Positions 9,503 through 16,706 of a stretch of DNA of 64,000 bases are shown in pieces. Numbering within the stretch: position 1 is the stretch's first letter; each line of letters starts with the position of its first letter. Under the pieces are notes generated by a model. It did no database searches, was not told the origin of the DNA, and worked only from the letters and a program-made list of their open reading frames with translations. Made by a program: the position numbers and the translations under genes. The stretch is from Methyloferula stellata AR4 (GTDB lineage: Bacteria > Pseudomonadota > Alphaproteobacteria > Rhizobiales > Beijerinckiaceae). The DNA is taken from contig NZ_ARWA01000001.1 of assembly GCF_000385335.1 (NCBI RefSeq), forward strand, positions 1,628,001 through 1,692,000. The letters run 5' to 3'.

Positions 9503-9970
9503 ATGTCTGATGTGGCAGAAGCGATTAAACCGGCAGCCGTCGATGTGCCTTTCGTGAAGGAACTGATTAAGCAATGGCGCGCCCAGGATATGCACGGTGC
9601 GTGGGACAGCAAGACCGATCTCGACCTGATCGATCCCTACATCGTCGATAAGAAGCGCCGCAAAGAAATCCCGATGATCGGCGATCCCGATCCGGAAACC
9701 CTTTGGCGCTTGGAGCTCTTCTACAATGCGGTCGGCCTTTCGATCGAAAAGGAGACGGGCTGCATGGTGTCTCCGATGATGAAGATGTCGCACGAAGGCT
9801 TCGGCCGTCTGGTCCTCATGGCCGGCCGCCTGATCGTCGTGAACAAGATGCTCCGCGACGTGCATCGCTATGGTTACGACAGCCTCGACAAGCTCGCGGA
9901 AGAAGGCACGAAAGCCGTTGCCGCTGGCGTCGAGATGATCAACAAATATCCCGAAGTTGCCAAATATTGA
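9503..9970 (+). CDS. NifX-associated nitrogen fixation protein (DUF269)
   Basis: This 155-residue protein matches the DUF269 family found directly after nifX in most molybdenum nif clusters, shown by [13 protein letters not shown], the Trp/Asp-rich early region and [12 protein letters not shown] near the end. No catalytic motif is known; a role in FeMo-cofactor synthesis or nitrogenase protection is assumed only from its constant company with nifENX. It starts eight bases after nifX behind a GAGGTGAACC ribosome site. Confidence 0.9.
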   Translation: MSDVAEAIKPAAVDVPFVKELIKQWRAQDMHGAWDSKTDLDLIDPYIVDKKRRKEIPMIGDPDPETLWRLELFYNAVGLSIEKETGCMVSPMMKMSHEGFGRLVLMAGRLIVVNKMLRDVHRYGYDSLDKLAEEGTKAVAAGVEMINKYPEVAKY

Positions 9971-9986
9971 CACGACGGGGAGGAGC

Positions 9987-10184
9987 ATGAGCGAAGACGC
10001 GGACAAATTGAAAGCGGAGATCAAGAAACTCTCCGCGCAGGCTATGCAGGCCAAGATGGATTTGCACGACCTCTCCGAGGAATTGCCGATCAATTGGCAG
10101 CAGATTTTGGATGTTGCCCAACGCGCTCACACGGCTTTCGAGACTCTTGAAAGCAAGAGGGCCCAATTGAGCGCGATGGGTTGA
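9987..10184 (+). CDS. CCE_0567-family (DUF683) small nif-associated protein
   Basis: A 65-residue, almost wholly helical protein (MSEDADKLKAEIKKLSAQAM...) of the DUF683/CCE_0567 family, which forms a helical hairpin. The conserved core DLHDLSEELPINWQQI is visible. ATG at 9987 has GGGGAGGAGC just before it; a longer frame starting at 9957 would overlap the upstream gene. It lies between the DUF269 gene and fdxB as in many alphaproteobacteria. Its function is not established; metal binding has been proposed for relatives. Confidence 0.88.
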   Translation: MSEDADKLKAEIKKLSAQAMQAKMDLHDLSEELPINWQQILDVAQRAHTAFETLESKRAQLSAMG

Positions 10185-10235
10185 GACTGACGCATTTGCG
10201 CCGATCGACGAGGATCGGCCAATGGAGAATCGAAA

Positions 10236-10559
10236 ATGGCGGAAATCACGGAAAAGTCGAAGCCCACACGCGACGGCCGCATGTGGACCCCGGAGTTCCT
10301 GACTTCAATTGATCCGGATACCTGCATCGGCTGCGGCCGCTGCTACAAGGTCTGCGGCCGTGAAGTCATGACGTTGAAAGGCCTCACCGAAGACGGGGAG
10401 ATCGTGCCTCTCGACAACGAGGACGATGACGACTTCGAAAAGAAGGTCATGGCGATGAACGACATTGGTGCCTGCATCGGCTGCGGCGCTTGTGCGCGCG
10501 TCTGCCCGACTGATTGCCAGACGCATACGCCGATCAACGAGCTCGAAGGCGCGCTCTGA
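10236..10559 (+). CDS. fdxB: Nif-specific ferredoxin III (2[4Fe-4S])
   Basis: A 107-residue bacterial-type ferredoxin with two cluster motifs: CIGCGRCYKVCGREV in the first half and CIGCGACARVCPTDC near the C-terminus, separated by an acidic stretch (DNEDDDDFEKK). This is the FdxB form encoded in nif operons and thought to supply electrons to cofactor assembly. The first motif has Gly where the usual Pro follows the fourth Cys, as in other FdxB proteins. Located between the DUF683 gene and nifQ. Confidence 0.93.
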   Translation: MAEITEKSKPTRDGRMWTPEFLTSIDPDTCIGCGRCYKVCGREVMTLKGLTEDGEIVPLDNEDDDDFEKKVMAMNDIGACIGCGACARVCPTDCQTHTPINELEGAL

Positions 10560-10562
10560 GAC

Positions 10563-11210
10563 ATGGCGACAGCTATGCCGACCGAAGCTCATCTCTTGCG
10601 CGGCGCCGATGGTGCGCTACACGCTGGCGCCGCCGTGGATGAAAGCTTTGATCGCCATATCATCGGACGTCTGCTGCTTCATGCGGTCGCCGAGGCGAAG
10701 CGCCTCGGCGAGCCTGTCGAGCGCCGTCTTGGCCTCGATCGCGACCGCCTATGTGCGGCGGCTCAATTCGTTCATATGGACCTTTTTCTTGATCCCTCCC
10801 ACGAGCCGCAGGCTGAAGAGGACGAAGAAGAAGTCATGGTCCGGCAGATCTTATTGCAAAACTGTTCCGGCCCGCGGCAAGTGAGCGAATGGCTCGCCTA
10901 TGTCGTCGCCAGACGCGGCATGGAGCCTAATCACCTTTGGGAAGATCTAGGGCTCGCGGAACGGCCGGACCTGACGAAACTCCTGCTTCGGCATTTTGCC
11001 CCGCTCGCCACGAAGAATACACGCAACATGCGCTGGAAGCGCTTCTTGTACCGCTCGCTGTGCGAGGCGGAAGGCTTCAGCATGTGCCCGTCGCCGACCT
11101 GCGATTCCTGCTCGGAATTCCATATTTGCTATGGCGACGAGTCGGGCGAGACCGTGCTGGCGCGCAACAACCGCGCTTTCAACGAAGCCAATGCGGCCGA
11201 CAGGCATTAA
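10563..11210 (+). CDS. nifQ: Molybdenum-donating protein NifQ
   Basis: NifQ carries a [Mo-Fe-S] cluster and passes molybdenum to NifEN/NifH for FeMo-cofactor synthesis. This 215-residue protein has the diagnostic Cys175-x4-Cys180-x2-Cys183-x5-Cys189 motif near its C-terminus (CPSPTCDSCSEFHIC). The middle part WLAYVVARRGMEPNHLWEDL and the RHFAPLATKNTRNMRWKRFL stretch are typical. It starts three bases after the fdxB stop and is the last gene of the operon. Confidence 0.93.
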   Translation: MATAMPTEAHLLRGADGALHAGAAVDESFDRHIIGRLLLHAVAEAKRLGEPVERRLGLDRDRLCAAAQFVHMDLFLDPSHEPQAEEDEEEVMVRQILLQNCSGPRQVSEWLAYVVARRGMEPNHLWEDLGLAERPDLTKLLLRHFAPLATKNTRNMRWKRFLYRSLCEAEGFSMCPSPTCDSCSEFHICYGDESGETVLARNNRAFNEANAADRH

Positions 11211-11351
11211 GGGCTGCGTTGCGTTTTCGCCTTGACGGCATGAGCCAATAATTCCGCAAGATCCGTCTTACATTGTGCGCGTCACCGTGCGCTTTTCCGG
11301 CTCATGCCGGGACTCGATCCGGGCACCGCGCATGACGCGCTGAAGAACCGC

Positions 11352-11870
11352 TCACACCTTTTCCGACAAATGGCGGAAACTCTCGACGACCTTTTCGTAG
11401 ACCGGCCTTTTGAACGGAATGATGAGCTCGGAAAGATGCTGCATGGGCTCCCAGCGCCAGGCGTCGAATTCCGGTTTCTGGCCGCCGGCCGGCGTATGGA
11501 TGTTGATCTCGCTGTCGTCGCCTTCGAAGCGAAGCGCGAACCATTTTTGCCTTTGGCCCTGGTAGCGTCCCTTCCAGGATTTCTTGGCGAATTCCACCGG
11601 CAGATCGTAAGTCAGCCAATCCTGCGCTTCGGCAAGGAAGCTTGCCGAGGAGACATTGGTTTCTTCGAGCAATTCGCGCAGTGCGGCGTCATAGGGGTTT
11701 TCGCCGGCATCGATTCCGCCTTGCGGCATCTGCCATTCATGGTCAGTCGCGATATGCCCCTGCAGTCTTTTGTTCCGCCGCCGCCCGATAAAGACGAGAC
11801 CATTGCGATTGAGAAGCATGATACCGACGCAGGGACGGTAATTTCCAAAGTCCATTCTGTCAGAGCTCAC
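11352..11870 (-). CDS. rppH: RNA pyrophosphohydrolase RppH (Nudix)
   Basis: Removes pyrophosphate from the 5' end of mRNA to start RNase E-dependent decay. The Nudix box [21 protein letters not shown] is intact at about residues 51-72, preceded by FIGRRRN and EWQMPQGG. Length 172 is standard for alphaproteobacterial RppH. The start codon overlaps the stop of the upstream deacetylase-like gene by four bases, so the two are translationally coupled. Convergent with nifQ. Confidence 0.93.
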   Translation of the reverse strand: MSSDRMDFGNYRPCVGIMLLNRNGLVFIGRRRNKRLQGHIATDHEWQMPQGGIDAGENPYDAALRELLEETNVSSASFLAEAQDWLTYDLPVEFAKKSWKGRYQGQRQKWFALRFEGDDSEINIHTPAGGQKPEFDAWRWEPMQHLSELIIPFKRPVYEKVVESFRHLSEKV

Positions 11871-13105
11871 GGTTCGCGTGTGACGACCGGCCTCGCTCCG
11901 TCTTTGCCGAGTATGGCGCTCAGCGGTACAAGGGCAATGCCCTTTGCCTCGAGAGACTGAGCAAAGCGGGCGATCCGATCGATGTTGGACAAAGGTAGCC
12001 CGCTCGCGACGCCAACCGCAATACCCTTATCGCGCGCCCGGGTCTCAAGCTTGACCAGAGCAGCCTCCAGGGTGCCCGGTTTCGCGCCTCCTTCCAAGAT
12101 CACATCGGTTTTGCCGGCGGAGAGATCCAATCCCGGTGCGAGCCCGGGCACGAGGCTTTGGGCCGAGGTGCCGTCGTCGGCATAATAAAGCCCGCGGCCG
12201 CCGATCTCGCGCAGGACCGGAGTCAAGGCCTGGTCGTCCGAGGTGAATTTGGCGCCGAGGAAGTTGGCAACGCCGGCATAGCCAGTGAAGCGGCTCATCA
12301 GCCAATGCAGGTGTTCGGTGTTTTCCGCCGCACTTGCGGAGGTCAGGAGCGTATGCGGGCCCGGATTGTTTTGCGGATAATCGAAAGGCTCCATCGGAAG
12401 CTGGAGGACGATTTCATGGCCATGCTCGCGTGCCCTGGCGGCCTCGCGTTCGAGATCGCGGCCATAGGGCGCAAATCCGAGCGTCACGGCGCCTGGCAGA
12501 GAGTCAATCGCCGTCTCGGTCGCGGATGTGTCGAGGCCCATCCCGCCGATGAGAAGCGCGATGCGGGGCGCGCCCGCCTTCAGGCTCGAAGAGGTGACCA
12601 GCGGCCTTGCATAAACCTCGGCCGGACGGGAGCCGTCGCTGCCGATCCTGGGAATGGGACCAAAGTGCGTCTTTTCGACGAGACGCGGGTCGGGGGCAGG
12701 GGCAAGCCTGATGCCTAAATCCTGCGGCACGGTGATGATGAGCGCGCCAGGTGCGCTCGCGCCGCCGCGCATGACTTTGACGCCGCTTTGCTGTTCGAGA
12801 TCCTCGGCGCTTGTCACCCCCTTGAGGGTGCCGCCAGTCGCGGCTGGATCCGGCGGCGTTTGACTTGCGGGCTGGCTGCTGGCCGGCTTAGCTGCCGGCG
12901 CGGCTTGTATATCCTCGTGGATGGCGGCTATGGCATAAGGCTCGCCGCCCATCGGATCGCCGGTCAAACTGATGAAGGCGAAAAGCCCGGCGGCGATCAG
13001 TCCGAGGCCGGCAAAGGCGATCATCCGGTAAGGCGGGCTCCGTCGCCGTCTCGAAAATGGCGCGCGGTCGAGGCCTAAAGGCTTATCGAAGTCGCTATCC
13101 ACCAT
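11867..13105 (-). CDS. Divergent polysaccharide deacetylase family protein (YibQ-like)
   Basis: A 412-residue membrane-anchored periplasmic protein: a basic N-terminus ([10 protein letters not shown]), one membrane segment at about residues 28-47, an Ala/Pro-rich linker, then the divergent deacetylase domain from about 180 ([71 protein letters not shown]). The family belongs to the NodB fold but lacks most metal-binding residues; an envelope or peptidoglycan role is suspected. In many alphaproteobacteria it lies between a ctpA protease gene and rppH; here rppH follows but no ctpA is seen. Confidence 0.88.
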   Translation of the reverse strand: MVDSDFDKPLGLDRAPFSRRRRSPPYRMIAFAGLGLIAAGLFAFISLTGDPMGGEPYAIAAIHEDIQAAPAAKPASSQPASQTPPDPAATGGTLKGVTSAEDLEQQSGVKVMRGGASAPGALIITVPQDLGIRLAPAPDPRLVEKTHFGPIPRIGSDGSRPAEVYARPLVTSSSLKAGAPRIALLIGGMGLDTSATETAIDSLPGAVTLGFAPYGRDLEREAARAREHGHEIVLQLPMEPFDYPQNNPGPHTLLTSASAAENTEHLHWLMSRFTGYAGVANFLGAKFTSDDQALTPVLREIGGRGLYYADDGTSAQSLVPGLAPGLDLSAGKTDVILEGGAKPGTLEAALVKLETRARDKGIAVGVASGLPLSNIDRIARFAQSLEAKGIALVPLSAILGKDGARPVVTREP

Positions 13106-13444
13106 AAGTTCGATCCGTATTCGCCGTTAGATCGGTGCCGGGTCCTCGGGGGCCGACTCACCCCGAAGCAGCAGGGCGACAATGACACGCCGCGGACTCG
13201 CCCGTCGAGCCCCATAGCGGCGGCTCCGACGCCGCGCGGACATGCCTTGGACCCGCCCTCATTTCCGGGAAACAGCAATTCGATATATAGAGACTCTTCC
13301 GTTTCGCGCTGGACACCCAATCTGCGTGAGGGCCGGTCGCGTTTGCGACAGGTTCGACGCGGACATCCCTTCAGGGGCCAGCTTATCGGCAGGACCCGAT
13401 AACTGAATTCAAATTCAAAGCATTACAGCAACCGCAGGATCACG
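13106..13444. other. Intergenic region between divergent deacetylase-like gene and modE
   Basis: About 340 bases with no convincing gene. The overlapping minus-strand frames here lack ribosome sites and family resemblance. It should hold the promoters of both flanking genes; no clear sigma-54, Mo-box or EcfG-type site was recognised. Confidence 0.5.
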
Positions 13445-14248
13445 ATGGCGCGCAAGGCTCAAGGTAAAATCGATACATTATTGGCCTTGAGGTCTGATGG
13501 CCGTCTCCTGGTCGGGCGTGAGCGCATAGCGCTGCTCGAGGCGGTGGCGAAACATGGCAGCATAACCAAGGCCGCCGAAGCGGCCGGCTTCAGCTATAAA
13601 ACGGCCTGGGACTCGGTGAATGCGATCAATAATCTTCTCCCGCGCCCGGCCTTTCTGACCAAGACCGGCGGATCGAGCGGCGGCGGCGCCCAGATTACCG
13701 AGGAAGGGTTGCGGCTGATCGCGGCTTTCCGGAAGCTCGAAGAAAAGCTCGGGCGCATTTCGACGTCGATCGCGGAAGAGGGACTCGAACATGCGGAAGA
13801 TATGCTCTTTTGGGGCGTCGCATTGCGTGTCTCGGCCCGTAACGCGCTGCATTGCAAGATCGTCGAGATCAAGCCGGCGCCCGTGAACGTCGAGATCAAG
13901 CTCGAGGTCTCGCCCGGCGTTTTCATCTTCGCGCTTGTGACCAATCGCAGTCTGGTGGAGCTCGATCTGAAACTCGGCAGCAACGTCATGGCCATGGTGA
14001 ACAGCACGTCGGTGATGCTGGCGAGTGGCCCTCAGGCCCTGCGCATTTCCGCGCGCAATAGAATCAAAGGCAAGGTTGTCGAACGCATTGATGGCGGCGT
14101 CGACTCCGAGATCACACTCGATATCGGTCACGGCAAGACCATCGACGCCGTCATCACCCAGGCGGGCGCGGATGAAGTGGGGGCCAAGGAAGGGGCCGAG
14201 GTCTTTGCGGTTTTCAAGACCTCGCATGTCGTCCTTGCCGCGGATTGA
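13445..14248 (+). CDS. modE: Molybdate-responsive transcriptional regulator ModE
   Basis: A 267-residue regulator with an N-terminal LysR-like winged helix (LLEAVAKHGSITKAAEAAGF, SYKTAWDSVNAINNLLPRP) and two C-terminal TOBE/Mop domains at about 130-190 and 200-265 (SARNALHCKIVEIKPAPVN and SARNRIKGKVVERIDGG) that bind molybdate. With molybdate ModE represses or activates mod, mop and alternative nitrogenase genes. No modABC transporter genes are next to it, which is unusual; instead a molbindin gene lies convergently downstream. Placement beside nif suggests a role in supplying molybdenum to nitrogenase. Confidence 0.92.
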   Translation: MARKAQGKIDTLLALRSDGRLLVGRERIALLEAVAKHGSITKAAEAAGFSYKTAWDSVNAINNLLPRPAFLTKTGGSSGGGAQITEEGLRLIAAFRKLEEKLGRISTSIAEEGLEHAEDMLFWGVALRVSARNALHCKIVEIKPAPVNVEIKLEVSPGVFIFALVTNRSLVELDLKLGSNVMAMVNSTSVMLASGPQALRISARNRIKGKVVERIDGGVDSEITLDIGHGKTIDAVITQAGADEVGAKEGAEVFAVFKTSHVVLAAD

Positions 14249-14330
14249 AGCTCTCCTGGCGGCAGGCTTTCGCTAGTGGAACGTGATCGCTCCAAGTTGA
14301 ATCATTTGTCACGTTCCAATCTTTTTTGAC

Positions 14331-14373
14331 GCATGATCTTGTCCAAAAAGTCTCCAACTTTTTGGGATCATGC
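14331..14373. repeat. Dispersed hairpin repeat between modE and molbindin
   Basis: GCATGATC (14331-14338) pairs with GATCATGC (14366-14373), with inner CCAAAAAGT/ACTTTTTGG. It is the same family as the array at 16323 and the element at 58487, and lies between two convergent genes, where it could act as a two-way transcription stop. Confidence 0.65.
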
Positions 14374-14374
14374 T

Positions 14375-14584
14375 CTAGTCGATGGCGATCATGACGTCGG
14401 AGGATTTGATCAGTGCGTGCGCGGGCTTGCCTTTTTCGAGCTTGAGCTCGTCGACTGACTCGTTGGTGATGGAAGCCAGGATGGTGATGCCCGGTGCGAC
14501 TTCGATCGACACATGCGCGGTTGTGGCGCCTTTGTGAACGTCGACGATTTTGCCAGCAATAAAATTTCGTCCCGAAATTTTCAC
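14375..14584 (-). CDS. mop: Molbindin (single Mop/TOBE domain protein)
   Basis: A 69-residue protein that is just one Mop domain: MKISGRNFIAGKIVDVHKGA, then AHVSIEVAPGITILASITNE and a C-terminal ALIKSSDVMIAID. Such molbindins assemble into hexamers that bind several molybdate ions and store or buffer them in the cytoplasm. The length and motif order match known Mop proteins. The upstream region has a Mo-box-like palindrome, so control by ModE is likely. It is convergent with modE. Confidence 0.9.
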   Translation of the reverse strand: MKISGRNFIAGKIVDVHKGATTAHVSIEVAPGITILASITNESVDELKLEKGKPAHALIKSSDVMIAID

Positions 14585-14623
14585 GTTTTTCTCCTGATTT
14601 CTAAATGGCCGACACAGTTAAAA

Positions 14624-14646
14624 GCTATGTCGCTTCAAATATAGCG
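14624..14646 (-). promoter_or_regulatory. Possible Mo-box (ModE operator) upstream of molbindin
   Basis: GCTAT (14624-14628) and ATAGC (14641-14645) form an inverted repeat around TGTCGCTTCAAAT, resembling the classical ModE operator with its TGTCGC centre and TATA-NCG end. It lies 40 bases upstream of the molbindin ATG. The left arm is shorter than in the classical site. Confidence 0.4.
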
Positions 14647-14946
14647 TGACCGGCGCCGAAACCAAGTTCTCGTTCCATTTGCTTGCACGGTTATTTCATC
14701 GCTGCCGAAGACGCCGATCGCGAAAAAGAACTCTGCGCTTTCTGGAATAATTCCATGCGATGCATCCGGGGATCGAGACATAGATGAAATCTATAAAAAT
14801 TGTGCCGTTCGGATGCTTTAAGACCAAAGCGGTGCTCCAGCTGGCGAGGCCGATGCCGTCTGCTTGTGCCTTTCCGCCGCCGGAATTTTTGAGTTTGATG
14901 TTATGCTTTGATTTTCCGGTGTGCAGCTAATGTACAGGAGGTGTTC

Positions 14947-16317
14947 ATGACCGAGGAATTGCTGTCGCGCGCTGAACGCTTCAAGAAGGGCAAGACGCTG
15001 CGCCATGAAACGCCGCGCGAATCGCTCGCCGACCTTCAGAGCAATGCCGAACGCGATCCGGTTGCGATCCTTGCCGAAAGCGATCCTTTCCGCGTCGCTA
15101 AACTTTTGCCCGTCCGCTATGCCCGGATGATGGAAAACCCTTTCGCCTTTCTGCGCGGCGCGGCGGCGGTCATGGCCGTCGATCTCGCACAGGAGCCGAA
15201 GGTCGGCATTCCCGTCCAGGCATGCGGCGATTGCCATGTCATGAATTTCGGCGCCTTCGTCACGCCAGAAGAAAACATCCTCTTCGACATCAACGATTTT
15301 GACGAGACCTTGCCGGGCGTCGATTTCACTGTCGATCTGAAGCGGCTGGCAGCCAGCGCCGCCGTCGCTGCGCTCGCGTCGCGTGCCTCGAAGAAAACCG
15401 CGCATGCGCTCGCGGCCGCGGCGGTCGAATCCTACCGGCGGCATATGATCAAGCTCGCGGCTCTGTCACCGCTTGAAATCTGGCATAGCCAGATTTTGCT
15501 CGAAGACGAGATCGAACATATCAAGGACCGCGTCTTGCGTAAGCACTTGTCGAACATTGTTGCCAAGGTGCGCGGGACGCAGGAAGAGGACGATAATTTT
15601 CCGCATCTCGCCAATAGCAAGGATGCGAAAATCAAGGACAAGCCGCCGCTGATCTATCATCTCGATCCGGAAGCCGATGCGCAAGACGAATTGGATACCA
15701 AAACCGTCTTCGACGCCTATCGGCAGAGGCTCGCGCCCGAACGTGCCGTGCTTTATGATCGTTACGAGTTAAAGGATCTCGCCTTCAAAGTGGTCGGCGT
15801 CGGTAGTGTCGGGACCTTTTGCGCCATCGGTCTTTTCATGAGCGGCGACGGCGAGCACCTGTTCTTGCAGATCAAGGAAGCGCTACATTCCGCTCTCGAA
15901 CGTCTGAGCCCGGACCTCGTCTGGCCTGGTCATCAGGGTGAGCGCGTCGTCGAAGGCCAAAGAATGATGCAGGCGGCGGCCGATCTGTTCCTCGGCTGGA
16001 CGGAAGACCCGAAAACCCATCGGCAATTCTATATTCGCCAGCTCAAAAACCGCCGCCTGGGTTCCGTCAGCGAGCTTGTCGAAGGCGATGCGCTCGACGA
16101 TTATGTGCGGATCTGCGGCCGCACTTTGGCGCGCGCGCATGCGCGCACCGGCGATGCGGCGATGATCGCCGGTTATGCAGGCAAGAGCGAAGCGCTCGAC
16201 GAGGCAATAGCGTCTTTCGCCATGGCTTATGCGGATCGCACGGTCGCCGATCACTTGCGGCTGGTCGAAGCCAAGACCGAGGGCGGCGTCAAGCCGGTCA
16301 AGCAGGCGGCGGAGTAA
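14947..16317 (+). CDS. DUF2252 family protein
   Basis: A 456-residue cytoplasmic protein. ATG at 14947 follows AGGAGG at good spacing, so it is preferred to the in-frame start at 14908. The RYARMMENPFAFLRGAAAVM segment, QACGDCHVMNFGAFV and DINDFDETLPGVDFTVDLKR, plus the later VVGVGSVGTFC and GQRMMQAAADLFLGW, identify DUF2252. The GDCHxxNFG and DINDFD motifs recall the catalytic loop and metal-binding Asp of aminoglycoside-phosphotransferase-like kinases, but no activity is established. No obvious operon partner; a four-copy hairpin array follows directly. Confidence 0.88.
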   Translation: MTEELLSRAERFKKGKTLRHETPRESLADLQSNAERDPVAILAESDPFRVAKLLPVRYARMMENPFAFLRGAAAVMAVDLAQEPKVGIPVQACGDCHVMNFGAFVTPEENILFDINDFDETLPGVDFTVDLKRLAASAAVAALASRASKKTAHALAAAAVESYRRHMIKLAALSPLEIWHSQILLEDEIEHIKDRVLRKHLSNIVAKVRGTQEEDDNFPHLANSKDAKIKDKPPLIYHLDPEADAQDELDTKTVFDAYRQRLAPERAVLYDRYELKDLAFKVVGVGSVGTFCAIGLFMSGDGEHLFLQIKEALHSALERLSPDLVWPGHQGERVVEGQRMMQAAADLFLGWTEDPKTHRQFYIRQLKNRRLGSVSELVEGDALDDYVRICGRTLARAHARTGDAAMIAGYAGKSEALDEAIASFAMAYADRTVADHLRLVEAKTEGGVKPVKQAAE

Positions 16318-16319
16318 CG

Positions 16320-16534
16320 CATGATCCCGAAAAGTTGCAGACTTTTCGGATAAGGTCATGCGTCGAATGAAAAGGCCGATGATCCCGAAAAGTTGCAGAC
16401 TTTTCGGATAAGATCATGCGTCGAACGAAAAGGCCGATGACCCCGAAAAGCTGCAGACTTTTCGGACAAGATCACGCGTCGAATGAAAAGCGCACGATCC
16501 CGAAAAGTCAGGCCGGTTTTCGGACAAGCTCATG
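16320..16534. repeat. Tandem array of four hairpin repeats, 57-58 bp period
   Basis: Units begin at 16323, 16381, 16439 and 16496. Each has CCGAAAAG and CTTTTCGG arms around TTGCAGA (or a variant), followed by a half-site like AAGATCATGCGTCGAA. The fourth copy is diverged (CCGAAAAGTCAGGCCGGTTT). Single relatives lie at 14331 and 58487. It sits between the DUF2252 gene and malate synthase and may stop transcription or protect mRNA ends. Confidence 0.85.
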
Positions 16535-16706
16535 TATGGCTAAACCGATGATTCGCTACGGCATTTCACAGTGCTTGCGGCTGCGCGCCGGCGCTGTTAG
16601 ATCATGTCTCGAAAGCCAACATCCCGCCGTTCCGGTTTCCTGTTAAGCGATCTTGCTCGCGCTCTTTGCCTCGGGTCGGACGGGCCCGTGGCAATAGGAC
16701 AAGATC

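Noticed and set aside
16320-16534. CRISPR-like direct repeats
   Set aside because: Units are contiguous hairpins with 57-58 bp period and no unique spacers; no cas genes nearby.
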